A DNA stretch of 64,000 bases from Lottia gigantea (lineage: Eukaryota; Mollusca; Gastropoda; Lottiidae): NCBI RefSeq assembly GCF_000327385.1, contig NW_008708943.1, positions 634,519 through 698,518 of the forward strand, in the 5' to 3' direction. Both the position numbers and the translations under genes were made by a program. Under the pieces are notes generated by a model. That model saw only the letters and a program-made list of their open reading frames with translations, searched no databases and was not told where the DNA came from. This document shows, one piece after another, positions 13,501 through 28,500 of the stretch; the first letter of the stretch is position 1, and each line of letters opens with the position of its first letter.

Positions 13501-16500
13501 ATCTGACATTTCCCTATTTTAATGCTAACATCTGATATACTATAGTAAATTGGTCAAAGCTTCAAGTACATTTGGGAGGGTTTCAATTAGTAAAAGGTTA
13601 AAGGTCATGCCCAGCTTGTGGTGAAATATTTTAATTGTGTTTAGGATGGTAAAAGGAAATTTCACAAAGAGGAAGCAGGAACTTAATGAAACCTCTGTCT
13701 TCAAACAGTTTAGTTTAGAAAATTGTAAATTAGGTTAAGGAGTGAGAGGGTATAGATTCCACTACATTGCAATCTATACAGTTTAGATGAAATGTTTAAT
13801 AATTAAAATTTTGATATAACTGGATTTAAAAGAGGTTTTCTAGCCTGCCTTGTGACTCTATCAATCTTGGGTACTTTCAGCAATACCAATTTCCCATTCA
13901 ATGTCTGAGGTTGCAAAAATTACAAGACAATGAAAATTAAATGATCATCATAAGTTTGTGCTTGATCAAAATGAATTTTGATTAATTATCAGGGTTTGTA
14001 CTTATGGTTTTAAAAACAAGAATCAATCAGCTATCTCTATATGCGATGTATTTCAATATATCTCGACCTCTCTAGTGAAATATTAATATCACGAACCTAG
14101 CACCTAGATTAAAATAACCCAAGGTTTCTGTTTAATATAAATATTTCCTCGTAAAATACAAACATGATTTCCATCTATTGATATATGGAAGGAAGATTAA
14201 AATCAGTTGTAGTCTCAACTCTTAAACCATATAAGGAAAATCAATTTATCATAACTTCATATACGTCTCATTCAATAAATTACACAAGATCAAGGCATTA
14301 AGTCAACGTCACAGATAAAGACAAGAGAACGCTTTGCATTAGTAACCAATTTTACACAAAAAGTTTGTAGCTTCAGAGAAGTTTTATTTCTTGTTTATTG
14401 TAACTAATCTAAGTCTGGCAGAAGGACAATGTTATTTCATTTTCCCAAGGCATCTTATTGTTAATGATTCTGTCCCCTATATTGAGTGTGATACTGAGGT
14501 GATGTGTTGAACTAGACATCACTTTGTCCAGTGATGTGTTTGGCACATAGAAGGTTTATTAAGCCTGACTAGTTTATGGTAATTAATTATTTTCATTTTG
14601 TCATTTCAAATAAATGGCAGTAACACATTCAATCAGGTTCTGATTTGTGAAGAGGATGAAGAAAGAATAACATGAATTCAAATAAGAAAAGAGCACAGAA
14701 CTTTCAGTCTGACTCAGCAAAAGATCAGCTAATTATAACAACAGCAAACTAAAACATTTCCAACAGTTTTAACATAACTAAATCAGATACAGGTCTGAAA
14801 AGGTAAAAACACCAGTTGATGGTCTGCCAAGGAAAATCAATATATATGTATATATGATAAGAAGAAACAAGTTTATTGAATAGAAATAAATTTCTTATAG
14901 AAATGAACAAAAATGGAATCAGAAATGGTAAACTATAGAACGTGAAAAAGTTTCATTGATTTTTTTCATCAAAAGACAGTTCTGAAAAAGATTTAGAACA
15001 TGTTGATTTCTCAATCCTGTTCAAAGAGTTTAACCTCACAAATGTACTGAGACTTTGGTATCAAAGTAAAAAATATATTTTAGATTATCCCCTCCTTTAA
15101 AGTGAGCTTTCTTCCAAACCTCAGAATGTAAATCCTGTTAATATTCTCAAGATTTGACTGATTCATCAACTAAAGTTTGGGTCAAACTTAATCTTGAACA
15201 AAAACAAATTCATAAACTAGCTCATTCTTCTATAAAGTGTCCTACAGAACACATTTACAGGTGGACATTTTCAAGCTTAATTCAGTCAATAACATATTCC
15301 AAACCTCAGAATATAAACCCTGTAAATGTTATTAAGATTTGACAGATAAGAATAAAATAGCAATGTGGCAGATGAGTGGAATTGACCACATTTTATTTCT
15401 GCTACCAGATTATAGATTGGTCAGACAGACTGTGGTAAATAAAGAGCAGTCGGCCAGACGGTCTAGAACACACCTGTTAGACTAGGGTAATTATTTCTGG
15501 GTAATGACTATCAAGACTGAGGTATTTTATAACTGATGGAAGAATAAAAATCTGATTAATGGTCATGCAGTTCTGTTGGTGTACAGTGGCCCATTGGAGG
15601 TTAATTTGTTGTTTTTGCCAATCACAAATGTTCATATGCCTTGAGTACAATATTAGAGAGTTAACCACCATTTTCACCACTAGAATTTGAGTTGAATATA
15701 TTTTTTCTTGTAATTTCTCCAGAAGTAATAATCTATGAATAATCTTCAGTAAAACATTTTCTGTTTGAGTTGAAATAGTTTTCATGTTGAAATCCATAGT
15801 CTCTACTTGTGACCTAGGCCAGTGCTTCTATAGGAGAGTATATTCTATAACACCTATAACTAGCTATACTGTTGAGGATTGTGTTTCCAAAACAATTGTT
15901 CGTAGTATGAGATGAGCTGCAATTATTGTAGCCTTCTTCAGAGTGTTATGTTAACATATTGTAATAAACATCGATAAATTGTAAACGGAAGACATAAAAG
16001 AAAATACACCATTGATGTTTCCTGGTTGATAGATTCTTTGGTAAAATCAATAAATGTACTTCAACTGATGATGATATATTATGTAATGGTTGACTTTGTA
16101 TTACGTAACTCTTACTGAGATACCAAATGAATTGCTTTACATGAGAAGAGAAATGTCAAAATATATCCTGAAACCTGCTAAAACTTGAAATATTACCTCA
16201 AAATCTTTACAAATTAAACTGTATCATTTGGGGGCTACAGAACTTTTGATTGAGAGGCCAACGCCTAATTATCTTTGAATTCATTCCAGACGAGGGTCGG
16301 GAAGAAATATTTTTGTAAAATAAAAGGCTTAAATCCTGCATTTTTAGCAGAGTATTCTTTCAATATTATAACATTTTTACAAGTAAAATGATACTAACCT
16401 GGTCTGCTAGGGCAGCAAAATTATAATGTGGTTCATACATGTGTGGTGCCAACACAAACGCTGCCTGGAAAAAGGCTCTAGCCTGAAATAATAAAAAAAA

Positions 16501-19500
16501 AAAAAAAGTAAAAATTAGCTTTTCAATGAAGTCATTTTTCAAACTTGGATTCAGATTCGATGAGCAGTGGCCTCAAGTATTCTGGTAAAGTAAGCATCAG
16601 ACAATAGAAGTCTTAGCAATGTTAAAAAGAATCAGAAATTTGTTTAAACAATGTCTTTATAATAAAGTCTTTAAGCTGGTGTCTGTGTCGTAAAAGACAA
16701 TGAAAATATTTAAAAGTCATTCATGTGCTTTTAAGATAAAGCAAGATAAAAATAATCATTATGAAGGCTCATGAATCTGTCTTAAGAATGTCCATATAAT
16801 AAAGTCTTTCAATTGATGTCTCTTAACTGACAACAGATAGTATTCATCAATAATTTACAACTGAGAAAGGAATCTCCTAAATAGAAGAGTCCTTAATCTT
16901 GGGTCTCAATGACTTAAATGTAATCAGCAATTGAAATATTCCTCTAAATTGCCTGTAAAGCAACAGTTTAGTTTAAGCATCAGGATGTCAAACTGAAGTC
17001 TCCTAGAAGAATTTTGATGTAGAATATTATTTGTAGTTGTTAGTATGTGGTCATGATTGATTTAAAATTAAGCCAACAGACACGTAACCATTAGATACAT
17101 GACAACAATAGATGACAAGATCCAAGCAGACGACTTCCTCTCCTGGGGATAACTAACAAGTTAATGACATCTAGCATGATTGAAAATTGTAATGAAATGG
17201 AATTTACGACCTGTCTAGGTGCCTTCTAATAGAAACTTACAGCACCATACAGTGTGCACTGAAGGGAATTTTGTTATAAAAGCTGTAACAATTGTACTCA
17301 AAACATCTATGTTCACTGTCTTCATATTGTGCATTGGCACCAGACAGGGTATGTTTACTCTTTTAGACACCTGATATCATTTTTCATAATGAAATATTTC
17401 TTCCTTTGTAATTGATATAAATCCTCATATGAATAGTTTATTAGTTGATACTGATGTATTGCCAAAGTGTTATTTCTGTTTTCAAGTTTATTTTTGCAGT
17501 TCAGATCGTTAGTACTTCAGTTTTTTATTTCTATGAAGATTTTGACAAAAGAAATGTTTTTATTACTCTTTTGCTTAGTGATGTGTAAAAGTTAGATTGA
17601 TTATATTTTATTTTGATCTCATGTCAGACAGCTATAATCATAAACATAATATTTTATTTCATGATGGAAGCCACATTACATCATCTACTTGAGAAAAATC
17701 AATTTTATATGTCTGACATGCTATTCACTAACTTTTAGTCCGAAACTTGCTGAATTTAATCCAGAACTTTTATGACAGTAATAAATTGAGTTTTTGGACT
17801 TTTCTATCTGGACAACATCTATCATGTTAGAAATCAAAATGCAATGAAGACAGTTGATAGTGCTCAATTTTATAGTAAAAATACAATGGACTAAAATGCA
17901 TCTGATTGGGCAAATGCAAGGAGTTTTATATTCCACTATTTTACAATTAACTGGACTATAAGTAACACTATGCTGTGTGCAATGTGATTTTTTATTCACA
18001 AAGAAATGGTTTCAGACTAACTCACTCCATTACGAGAATATTATCTTTATCAGCATTGATCAAATATAAAATGTGAACCTGACATTCCATATCTCATGCA
18101 ATTACTAAATGAAACAGCCGTCTATTGATTATGTAACATTGAAATATTTTAACATCTGCAGACGACATGTTCATTTCATCAGAACTTAGGACATGTGTTC
18201 ATTTCAGGGTATGGCTCAATCTATAAAGTCAACATAGCTAATAATGTTTTATTTAGTATATCAATTCCAACCATTTAATAAAATACAAAATGTTTCATAA
18301 TACTAAATATTAAATATCCAAGATTATATATTCTGGCAGACTGTATGCTATTTTAACCTGTACATAGTTAAAATAATACTTAAAATTTGCAGATGACATG
18401 ACCATGTCTCAAAGGTAATGTTAATGGCATTAATTATAATTTACAAATTGATTAAGGCAAAGTTGGTACATAGTGCAAATATTATCTGAAACTTGCAGTC
18501 AACAAGCTCACACAAAGAGACCTGTAGCCAAAATAAATCAAAAGCAATTTCCAATCAGACATTTAAGCACGTATACTTTTTCACAAATCATTTGAGGCAA
18601 AATTGTTATATAATACAGAAATTCTCTGAAAATTGCCAACAGCATGCTCATTCTATCTAAAGCTACTAATTGATAGATAATTATTAAATGTTTGGAATTT
18701 TCCTCGTTATCAAACCACATGTCATTCTCATTAGACTCAAATTAATCATCAAATTTCAACCCATTCACAATAAAAAGCCAATAATGATTTTTTAGTCAGA
18801 AAATGGCAGGCAAGGATACTTGAAAATTAATGATAATGATGTAATCAAATTACCTTGTATTTTACATCACGTATGGCAAATGTTGAAATTTTTCAAGTCA
18901 TCTGCAAATCAATATGGAACATGTTCGTGTAAATTGATTGAAACTATGTTTCTATGGCTGCTGTATAAATCTTAAATGATGAGTTTTTAAACTTAAATGA
19001 ATTTAAATCAATCCTTATATAATAACTAATGAAACCCCAAAAAAAATTATCAACAGTCTACAGTGGCTTATTATGATACAGTCTGGTGGCCACATCAATT
19101 TTAAATGATGATTCTCAAATTAAACTTTGATTTTAGATCAATACCTATATGGCTATAGGCTAAATCTTACTTGTTTCTTGTTTTAGCTAATGAAGACATG
19201 GAATGCCATGCAGTATGCAATGAGATAAATTTTAAAGTAGATAGACAAAGTAAAATAGTAACAACAGTCTTTAAATTGATAGATGCTTGCTTACATTAAC
19301 ATACAAAATGAATATATTCTTGAAATGACCGATGAAAAATATAAACACTTTAGCGTTTGAAAAAATAAGTACAATATGGTCTAGTATAAATATTTTGGTA
19401 TGAATCAAAATGGATTCCATAGCAGAAAGATAAACATTAATTTCTATATACCAACAACAGCCTGGAATAATAGAACTCTTTATTCTTCTCAAACCTTATT

Positions 19501-22500
19501 CTTGAATTATGGCATGATCAAAGAAAAGCAAAACTATGTAATGTGCAATTGAGAAAAATTCAATATTGGTTTTGGGAACCCTGAGTTAGATGATACATAC
19601 CGTATTAAATGATAAAGCAAATGAATAGTATATGATATTGGACTATTTAAATGATTGATGGAGTGTACTGTATTTAATAATCATAAAGTGTTATGAAAAC
19701 ATGTTCAAGGTCTCTATCTATCTAGAGATATTATCGGTACCTGATACTAACAGGAAATGTGGTAGTTTATAACTATAATAAAGTACTGATAAGATAATTA
19801 ACTATATCAATATTACTGTCTATTAAAGACAGTTCCACAGTAATAAACTAAAGCAGTTAAAGTGATAGTCATCTTTTGCTCAATTTTATGAGCATGAATA
19901 AGATTTTGAATCTCCTACTTTAGCAAAAGTCATTGTAGCAAAAAATTAATAACTAAGATGTTTTAGGCATAGTCTGTTATAACTTGATGAACAGTTCATT
20001 TCATTTCTTTTGGTAATACATGATCTATACATACTGTTCATTGAAATGATCAGAACATTCTGGGATCTGGGTGTCTTTAAGTAAACTACACTGAACATTT
20101 CTTTCGAGGAAAATAATTAAATTCAATTTTGGTCATGAAAAGTATTTATTAAACTATTAAGTTTATGTAGTCCAGATTACCTAGATATTACACTGACAGG
20201 TAGCTGACAATAAGATATCTTTATGTAAAATTAACAAATATTAAAGAAAGTCATTGTCTCCAATCACCAACTTTTTTCAGTCTCAAATTTCATCTCAGCT
20301 CAAAGGAAGGGTATCTAGAGTCAAACTTCATTGTTTAGGAAACCACAAGATTTTCAGATATGTCTGAATTTTGATGAGTTATGTCTATAATTATGATAAT
20401 ATGAGAAGGAAAAATCTAAATGCAATCCTCCCTTTCCTAAAACATCATACAACAAAACTAATATGATATTTTTGATCTACTTTCTATGTACATTGAAGGA
20501 ATTTTTGTTTCATCTGGTCCTTAAAAGATAAGTTTTCAAAAGATAGAAACTTAAAAACTGTACTTCTGAGAACCTTCTTTGTTCTGGTATTTCTATGCAG
20601 AAGAAATTAGATCTTTATTTTACAAGGGTATATTAGTAAGGTTCTGATGTTCCTATCTTCTAATTCATTAAGTTTTTGTGTAGGTGGATCTGGTCCAAAA
20701 GACAGACATCCATACCCACAACTAAACTTTGTATTTTAATAAATTTAGTTTCACTTCACAGAACAGGAGTTATTTTTAATTATCCCTTATTTCAAAACAC
20801 TGTCAAAAAGTCACTATATTAAATTACTCATTGTAAAATTAACAAAACATTGTACAGATACTCCATATTTCATTCTCAAGGGATACTGTTAGCGAATTAT
20901 TCACTTTGTCACTCAGTTTGTTACCTTGTTAAGCTTCATCCTTTAATATTCACCTGTTTATTCAGTTGTCTGTATCACTTTTTAAAATGAAAACCTGACA
21001 TTTATTATTTCAATAGCTCGTACTCTCAAAACATTTTTTCCTAGCTGCTTTTTATAGAAACTTTCAACTGAAAAATCTATATGAATCTTTCTTTTCCACC
21101 TTGCAGAATTCTAATCACAGAAAATTGGCATTTTCCTTTTGAAAAGAAGTCTGGAAACACAAGAATATTTAATTTCAATTTTTCAAGACTACATCCCTTT
21201 AAAAGAGCAAATTAATCATGTAAAATCAGAAGCGTGTCATGCACGTCTAAGTTTGTCCTTGACATTAACAGACCTAATATTTTTAAAATTTCAGTGCAAA
21301 AAGGTAATACTTCAGGTGTTTTGATCGTAAAATTATGTTTTGAATATTCTGATTAATTTCAACATAAGGGAACATGGCTGGAAATATGACATCAAGATAA
21401 TACAGATTCAAATGATGTTATGGAAATTACCTCCAGTCTTGACAAGAATCCCAACCTATAGCACTAAATAGCCTAAGGTTAGGGTCAGTCAGTAAGTAAT
21501 TGATTCTATCAGAATTCTATACATCACTCCTAATAAATTAATATAAACCAATCTTATTTGAATATACATAATAACTATACTAATATCCCTAGGCTGTTTC
21601 AGATATTCTAATAATATGAGGGTTGACTACAAAACTGTTAACAACTGTTTACATATATCACTCTTCAGAATTCAAACCTGGCATATGGTTTGTCTACAAG
21701 AAATTAGACAGAATGACAACAGTTTCCACATGCAGATATCATGACATCTTCAGTTCTATCTGACAAGAGAATATTATATAGTCTCTTCCTCCAAAAATTT
21801 TTTGTTTCATTGTAGATGAATCATATCTCAGATTATAATGTTAATAGTGATATAGACAACTTAGTGTGAGATGTATCAACTGGGAAAGCAACAATACAGT
21901 TGGCTATATATTCTTTAGAAACTTTTCCATGCCCCCTCGGAACCTCATATCAATAAATTGAAAATGTTATTCATCTGGAGGATATATCTATATGAATATT
22001 TATAGATGTTTACTGATAATGACAATTGGTCAATCGCGGTCACTTGAGGTCACTTCCTCGACTACAGATTATTACAACTGACCATACATATTATCTATTA
22101 TTACTAGGCTACTTATGGTTGACATTTAGTTCAAAACTAAAGCTGGGATTACATGTGTCTGTAAGCGCAATTGAAACACATTCTCAAAACGTAAACACCT
22201 TCCATATATAAAGGTAACTGTGTAGGAAACAAAGGAGGAAAGAAAAAAGAGACCAAAACTCAAATTAGGTTATAGAAGAATAGCCCTTAAACAATTGTTT
22301 TTATCAAAATATTTTAAACCTGTTACACTGTTCAAAACAAAACAAAAATTGTGTAGTTAATTTGAGTGAATTAAAATAGTTATAAGAATTGCCCTTCACC
22401 AATTTCAGTCATTGTCAAAGTCTTGTGTCTTTCAAACTATAGAAAGAAATGATTAAGAACAATGAAGAGAATAATTCAGCAACTCTATCCTCTACTTCAC

Positions 22501-25500
22501 AATGAATTCTTTCTAATTACAACAGTTATCAATTTTCTACTCTATATTGATGAGGCTTCATTTGATTGATTCCTTGGACTGTAAATGGCTTCCTGATTGT
22601 CATAGAGTGTCAAATTCCTGATGAATCACAGACTAATGATGATTCTACTCGACCTTATTGGACAGTAATATTCATCACTACTAATAACTGAATGATTTAG
22701 CAATCAGATCAAGTCACAGGGAGAACAAGCTCGTTTTCAAAAGAATACACCCACAAGGCAAAATATTAAAATATTATCTTGTAAGACATTGCTCTCTTTT
22801 CCAAAAAACCTGATATCACTCTGTGATTGAGTTTGTCATCCATTTCAGAAAGTCCAAATAGCTAATGATGTTATATAATTACCATAATCCATTGTTATCC
22901 AAAAAAAAAAAAAAAAAAACTTAAGCACTAGATAGAAAATTACCAGTATGACAAAAGTGGTGAAAGAGATTTACATTTTCAAATGGCAGATAAAAAAATC
23001 CCTTCTATTATGCCATGAAGCAAGGATTCTTTTTATTGTGGGGTCACCTATACATTTAGCTACCCCATTCCAACCGCCAAAGCATCAACATTGAAAAAGA
23101 AATTAACCATAGTGACTTAGATTAGTGTTTAGTTTCACACTTTGACCTACCTCCTCTATATGTCCTCTTCGTAACTCTAAAACTCCCAGATTATTATACG
23201 CGTCTGCATGGTCGTTGTTACTGGCCAGTGACATTCGGAAACACTGATAGGCTAGGTTCATATCTCCTATACCCTAGAAATATAAAATATAACAAATTTT
23301 TAATTTCTCAGAGAATTTGTATCTGAATCATTGATAGGAGAAAAGATCTAAAGGTAATGTCGCTATGTCGGGATTGAAACCTGGACATTCAGATTAGAGG
23401 TCAAGCATCTATTCTAACTTCCACAGCCCCAAAACTTTAATACCTTCCCATGATTGATATCAATCCTGATATGTTAAATTATTTCTATAAATTGGGTGCA
23501 CCACATTAATAACCACCCCCTCTCTCTTTTTTAGCATTCCAACTAGAATGAAATTAGGATAAATAAATAATATAGTTAATGATATTTATGTGACATTTTT
23601 TGTATAAATTAGGTTACCTACATCCTAAAGGTTTCTAGGTTACAATTTGTAAATTAATATCCTTCATCTTGACCAATAGTTAATCATGCAGAGTACAAAA
23701 TACCAAATTTTATAACTCTCTGAATGTAATCATCCAAATTAGATGACTCACTAATAAGGAATTTTCACAAAATATATGGAATCTGTTCTCTAAAATACCA
23801 AGTTATGTCACTACCTGAATGGGCTTCTCCCAAAATATATTGAATCTTTCTTGTAGAAAATATCACTGGATACGTGGACTTCAATGAAATTTTTTCCATA
23901 AAAAATGGGATTCAATACTGATAGGTATATACCAAATAAATTATGTTAGCTTCTTAAAAGGGATTCAGTGCATAGTCTAGATAGGAGCTGATTGGCCATG
24001 CTTGTCTCTGACTTGATTCATTTCATTTTTAAAAAATGGTTTGGAAGTTGATTAAACATTTAGCTAAAAAAAAGTGAGGCCATGTCTGCTTCAGGCTGTG
24101 CATTTATAAGATCTATTGACATTTGGGAATAGAAGAATTGGCTAATGCTCCTGTTCTGGAAAAACATCCTTCATTGCACACTGCATGATGTTGGCTGTTT
24201 TTATTGGCTTGTAGAGAAGAATGAAGTAAAAATCCACTTCATTTAAAAGTTATTAAACCAGTCCAAATGAGTAAGTAAGGTTAAGTTTGTAGAAGTATTA
24301 CCAGATAGGCTGTGGTATTTACATCAACATTATAATGTTTATCTTAATTCTATATAATTATCTTTAATAACACTGTGGTTTATAAATAATAACCTGTATC
24401 CTTCACTGGTATTTAATACATCAGGGATGCTGATTGGGCTGTATTGACCAGTCATAGATTTTTTTTCAATAGTTGATGGAGGTTGAAGAGGAGATTTTCC
24501 AGATTCTTGGATGGTGTCCAATGGAGTGTGATTCGGATAGCTATATGTCAGTATAAGCTTAATGCATGCAATTAAAGAAAGAAACAAACCATTTTTTACT
24601 ATTGTAATAGTTGTTCATGAGCAAAATAAGTTTTAAGAGCATCCTGTTTACCAACATGTCCCATTGTCCTTGGACAGCTCTTCGACATTGATCTTTCCTG
24701 GATTATCCATACCCTTTACAGCTGGGTTGTTTGAAATAATGAGGGACTTTCACACATCGGCCAATATAAGAACCCACCACCTCCATTCGTACCACTAACC
24801 ATTTTGTTCCACATTGAAGTCTAATTGATTAAGAGAAATATTTGTGGTTTATGATAACAGACCAGATTGACTGTAACAGATTAAACTAGGTTATAATTGA
24901 CTAAATTAGGTTATTAAAACTGTTTATTTCCTGTTTATAATAATACTAATAAATTATCCTTACTTCAAACTATCTCAACTTTACTACACATAACACATGG
25001 TTTTATAGGGGATTAAAGGAGATAGTCCATCTAATAAATTTCCTCACTTCAAACTATCTCAACTTTACTACACATAACACATGGTTTCAGCAGGAATTAA
25101 AGGAGCAAGTCTTGGAATCTTAGTTGTATGTGTATATTCATACTATTACATATATCGTAATGTAATTTCAGTGACAAGGACCTGTATCACTGATAGGGGA
25201 AACCAGGATGTTCTATGTTAAATATCAACTTGAGAGCCACAGCTCCTGTGACCAAAGAGAAATTTCATTGAAATATCTGAAAGTCTACAGGTTACAGGAT
25301 GCATTAAAATCAATAAGAGACTCCTACTTGTTGTCACTAATGGGCTAATGAAGGCTGCCAGTGGCATAAACCTACTCTAGACAAAATTTCCCTCATGGCA
25401 CAATGTTAGATCTGATCTTACAAATTTGAGTTGCTATGTCACATCACATAAGTTTGAGTCAGAGTGCCACCAAGTTAGATTTCAGGGAATACTTATTTCA

Positions 25501-28500
25501 GGACTGGTGCCATTGCTATATACAGTATATTACATAACATGCAGTGTATGTTTGTGTGTGTGTCTTTTCAACTAAAATCATACTAATGGCTAACTAATTT
25601 TCACATAATTAATAAGTTTATCTATTGCTCTGTGATCTAGGCCAGTGCTTTCATTGAGACTCGTCTCAATACACCCCAACACCAAGATCATGTGTATATC
25701 TTTATGCATTAAATCACATTTCTGTAAATCCAGCAGGAAAAGGGTTAATATAAAAAAAGGAAGATGGGGGTTTGTAAGTTGAGCCCTGATTGCATTGGTT
25801 AACTACGGACAGGAAAAGGTTGATAATTCTAAGAGATTAATATCATATCATATCTAGCTTGGGAAGGAAGATGGGGGTAACTTCCTGTCCTTATTTCCTA
25901 AATGTTAATCTAACTCTATTAATAACTGACAGAATGACAGACAGACATTATACTCAAGATCAATCCACAAGAAAAGAGTAGATATATTCTGAATGTAAAG
26001 GGAAGGAAGAGTGAGGGTTATTTCCTGAGGTATGTCAGTTACAACTATTTCAATATCAATATACTAATCTTTAGAATCCTAACTCTTATCAAATTATTGA
26101 CACAATGACAGCTTCATTCTCAATATCAGCCCACTTATCTTATCATGAAAACCCACATCAAAATAATGGTATATCATTCAGTGTTCAAATGCTGGTAATA
26201 CTACAACATTGGTCAAACCCTCACAAAATTGGTGTTGATGCTGTGAGCCAACAGGAAAAGGGTAGTTGGCCATATAGGGATAGGTTCTCCATCAATTTGA
26301 CCAATTGTACTTTAGTCTCAGAAACACAAAAAAAAATTCCTATCCTGTGTATCCATGTAAAATCAAAGAAGACACAGTAAAGAATGGAGATTTTTAGGAA
26401 AGAGATATCTTTTCTTTTTGTCTCTACCATCTCATTCTATCATCCCAAATATCACACTACAGGCTTTTATTTTCCAAGGATCGCTTGTAATCTTAAGTCA
26501 GCTCCTGCTTTACAGATTTTTTGTTAAACATTTGCAGATTAAAGAATAGCAAAAACTTACCAAAGCAACATGTCCAATATTGAACCAAACGTCAGCTAAG
26601 GTCTGATCATCAGCCATGGACAGCGCCCTCTCAAAACATGTCAAGGTCATGTCGTATTGCTGAGCATAAAAACAACAGAGTCCAAGGTTGTTAAATAATT
26701 CTGTATTATAAACTCCCATCTGTAACAATCTCCTGTAATATATAAATTATTTAGATGAAAAAATATAGGAACACTGCATGGTGTTGGCTACCTTCATTAA
26801 TATATGATGTTGAATTGTAGGTTATATAATGTAATATTAAATGAGTTGTTCATCTTCATAAGTAAATAACTGTACAGAGGTAACCACCTGTAACACAGAA
26901 GTTTACGAGGACAGCCAATCATAGTCCTCGATAGAAAAACTGTAAACAATAAGTCGTAATGATTGTCTATAAAGGCTTTTAATTGGCTGTATTCGCTTGT
27001 TTACAATCCAATCAAATTGCTGCATTATGTGATACAGTCAAGATATAAGACAAAGTTGAGTTAAGATGAATTATGAAATGTATTTTATTGTTTATAAATG
27101 TAGTTGTGCAGGTTAATCAGGTTATATTTAAAACTGTTGCTTTTAACAATATAATATTGTGTAATACCTGGGGAATGGAAATTAAAAAAAAACAAATCAT
27201 AAATAAGAGCATATCATTACCAAAAAACTGTTCATTTGGAGAAAGGATTTGTTATTTTCATGCCAGCCCACACAGCCACTTTAATAAAGATAAGAGTGGC
27301 AAATAGACCCTGTATCAATTACAACATTGTCACTGGACACTCATATGATATATTGATAACAACCACAAGATTGGACACAGGTGGACATAATGACCAATAG
27401 CTTGTTAGTGACAGCCATAAATCTTACAAGGATAACAACTTAGGTTCTCGAGGTCTTTGGTCAAATCTCTTGCTATTGATCTTTCCTAGACTATCTATAA
27501 GCTTACAGTTTACAGTTGGGATAATGAGGAAAGATGAGGATCTATCATGGTTAATAGACCTTAACACGTGGACTGAGATTATAATCCACAACCATCATCT
27601 CTTCAAAACCTAGAAAATGATGTCTAAATTCCAACACTCTGTTCTTAAATCATACAGAAGATATCTATCTTCCACACAAGGATGGACAATAGTAGACTAA
27701 GACCATTGGCTAGTTACTGACCATATAAATCTTACAAAGTAGACCTATCTTCAACATAAGTAGGTAATTCAAACAGTAGCTATTTACGTGTTGACTACAC
27801 TCTATCTTAAAGGGACAAGATTGTGGATCCATTTTAAATCTTACAATTAAATTTGCAAATATGTGAAGTCAAGAAGTTTGCATGGCTAAAAATTATCAAG
27901 ACAGTAGGATTAGCCAGCTCTTTTTGATTGTAAACTATTGAAGTTTATTAACCATACACAACACCAGATAAGCATGCAAGCATCTAACTCAGTGAACCGC
28001 TACTGCTCCCAAATCAAATTCCAAATTTCCTAGAAGTACATCTTCATAAATCTACTTACATAAACGACATTTTGCTCAGATAAATCTCCTATTAGATATC
28101 AAGATAAATTCTAAATCTGAAACTATTGCTGGAAGAAAACCTCGGCCTCAAGTTATGTCAGACTTATTTTCACACATCAACTTTTTGCCATAAAACAAAA
28201 GTAAATAAAAATATAATAAAGCATTTTAATCTGAACATGAAAACTATTTTATAGATGACAAGTTCAGTAATATATGTTGACAAGAACAGAACTTTAATAA
28301 AATAATAAAAATATCAGAGATGACAGACTGATTTACTGGCTAGAGTTCTCAGAACATAACAATTGAATTTTGTATATTGTAAACAGGCAAGATAGTTAAC
28401 ATTTACTCAAGGCTAAAATGAGGTAAGAAAAATTCTGATGCCTAGGCCTGTAAGTGTCGTTTCAGTGTCAGCTTTAACCCCCTAATGTCAAGTTTTGTCA

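Larger units (their letters stand above)
7655..16398. other. TTC8: TTC8 intron 10 (8.7 kb)
   Basis: This is the largest intron of TTC8. It holds a 48-bp minisatellite (about 12530-13060), a MITE-like element with GCCCTCACA ends (about 10447-10613) and a second inverted-repeat element with TTAAAGGGATA-type ends (about 11448-11760). Several ORFs of 60-106 codons occur, but none resembles a known protein and none has consistent splice context. No nested gene can be supported. Confidence 0.7.

Noticed and set aside
24339-24587. 82-codon minus-strand ORF in TTC8 intron 8
   Set aside because: No recognised similarity, poor codon balance and no supporting splice sites; kept only as a note on the intron.
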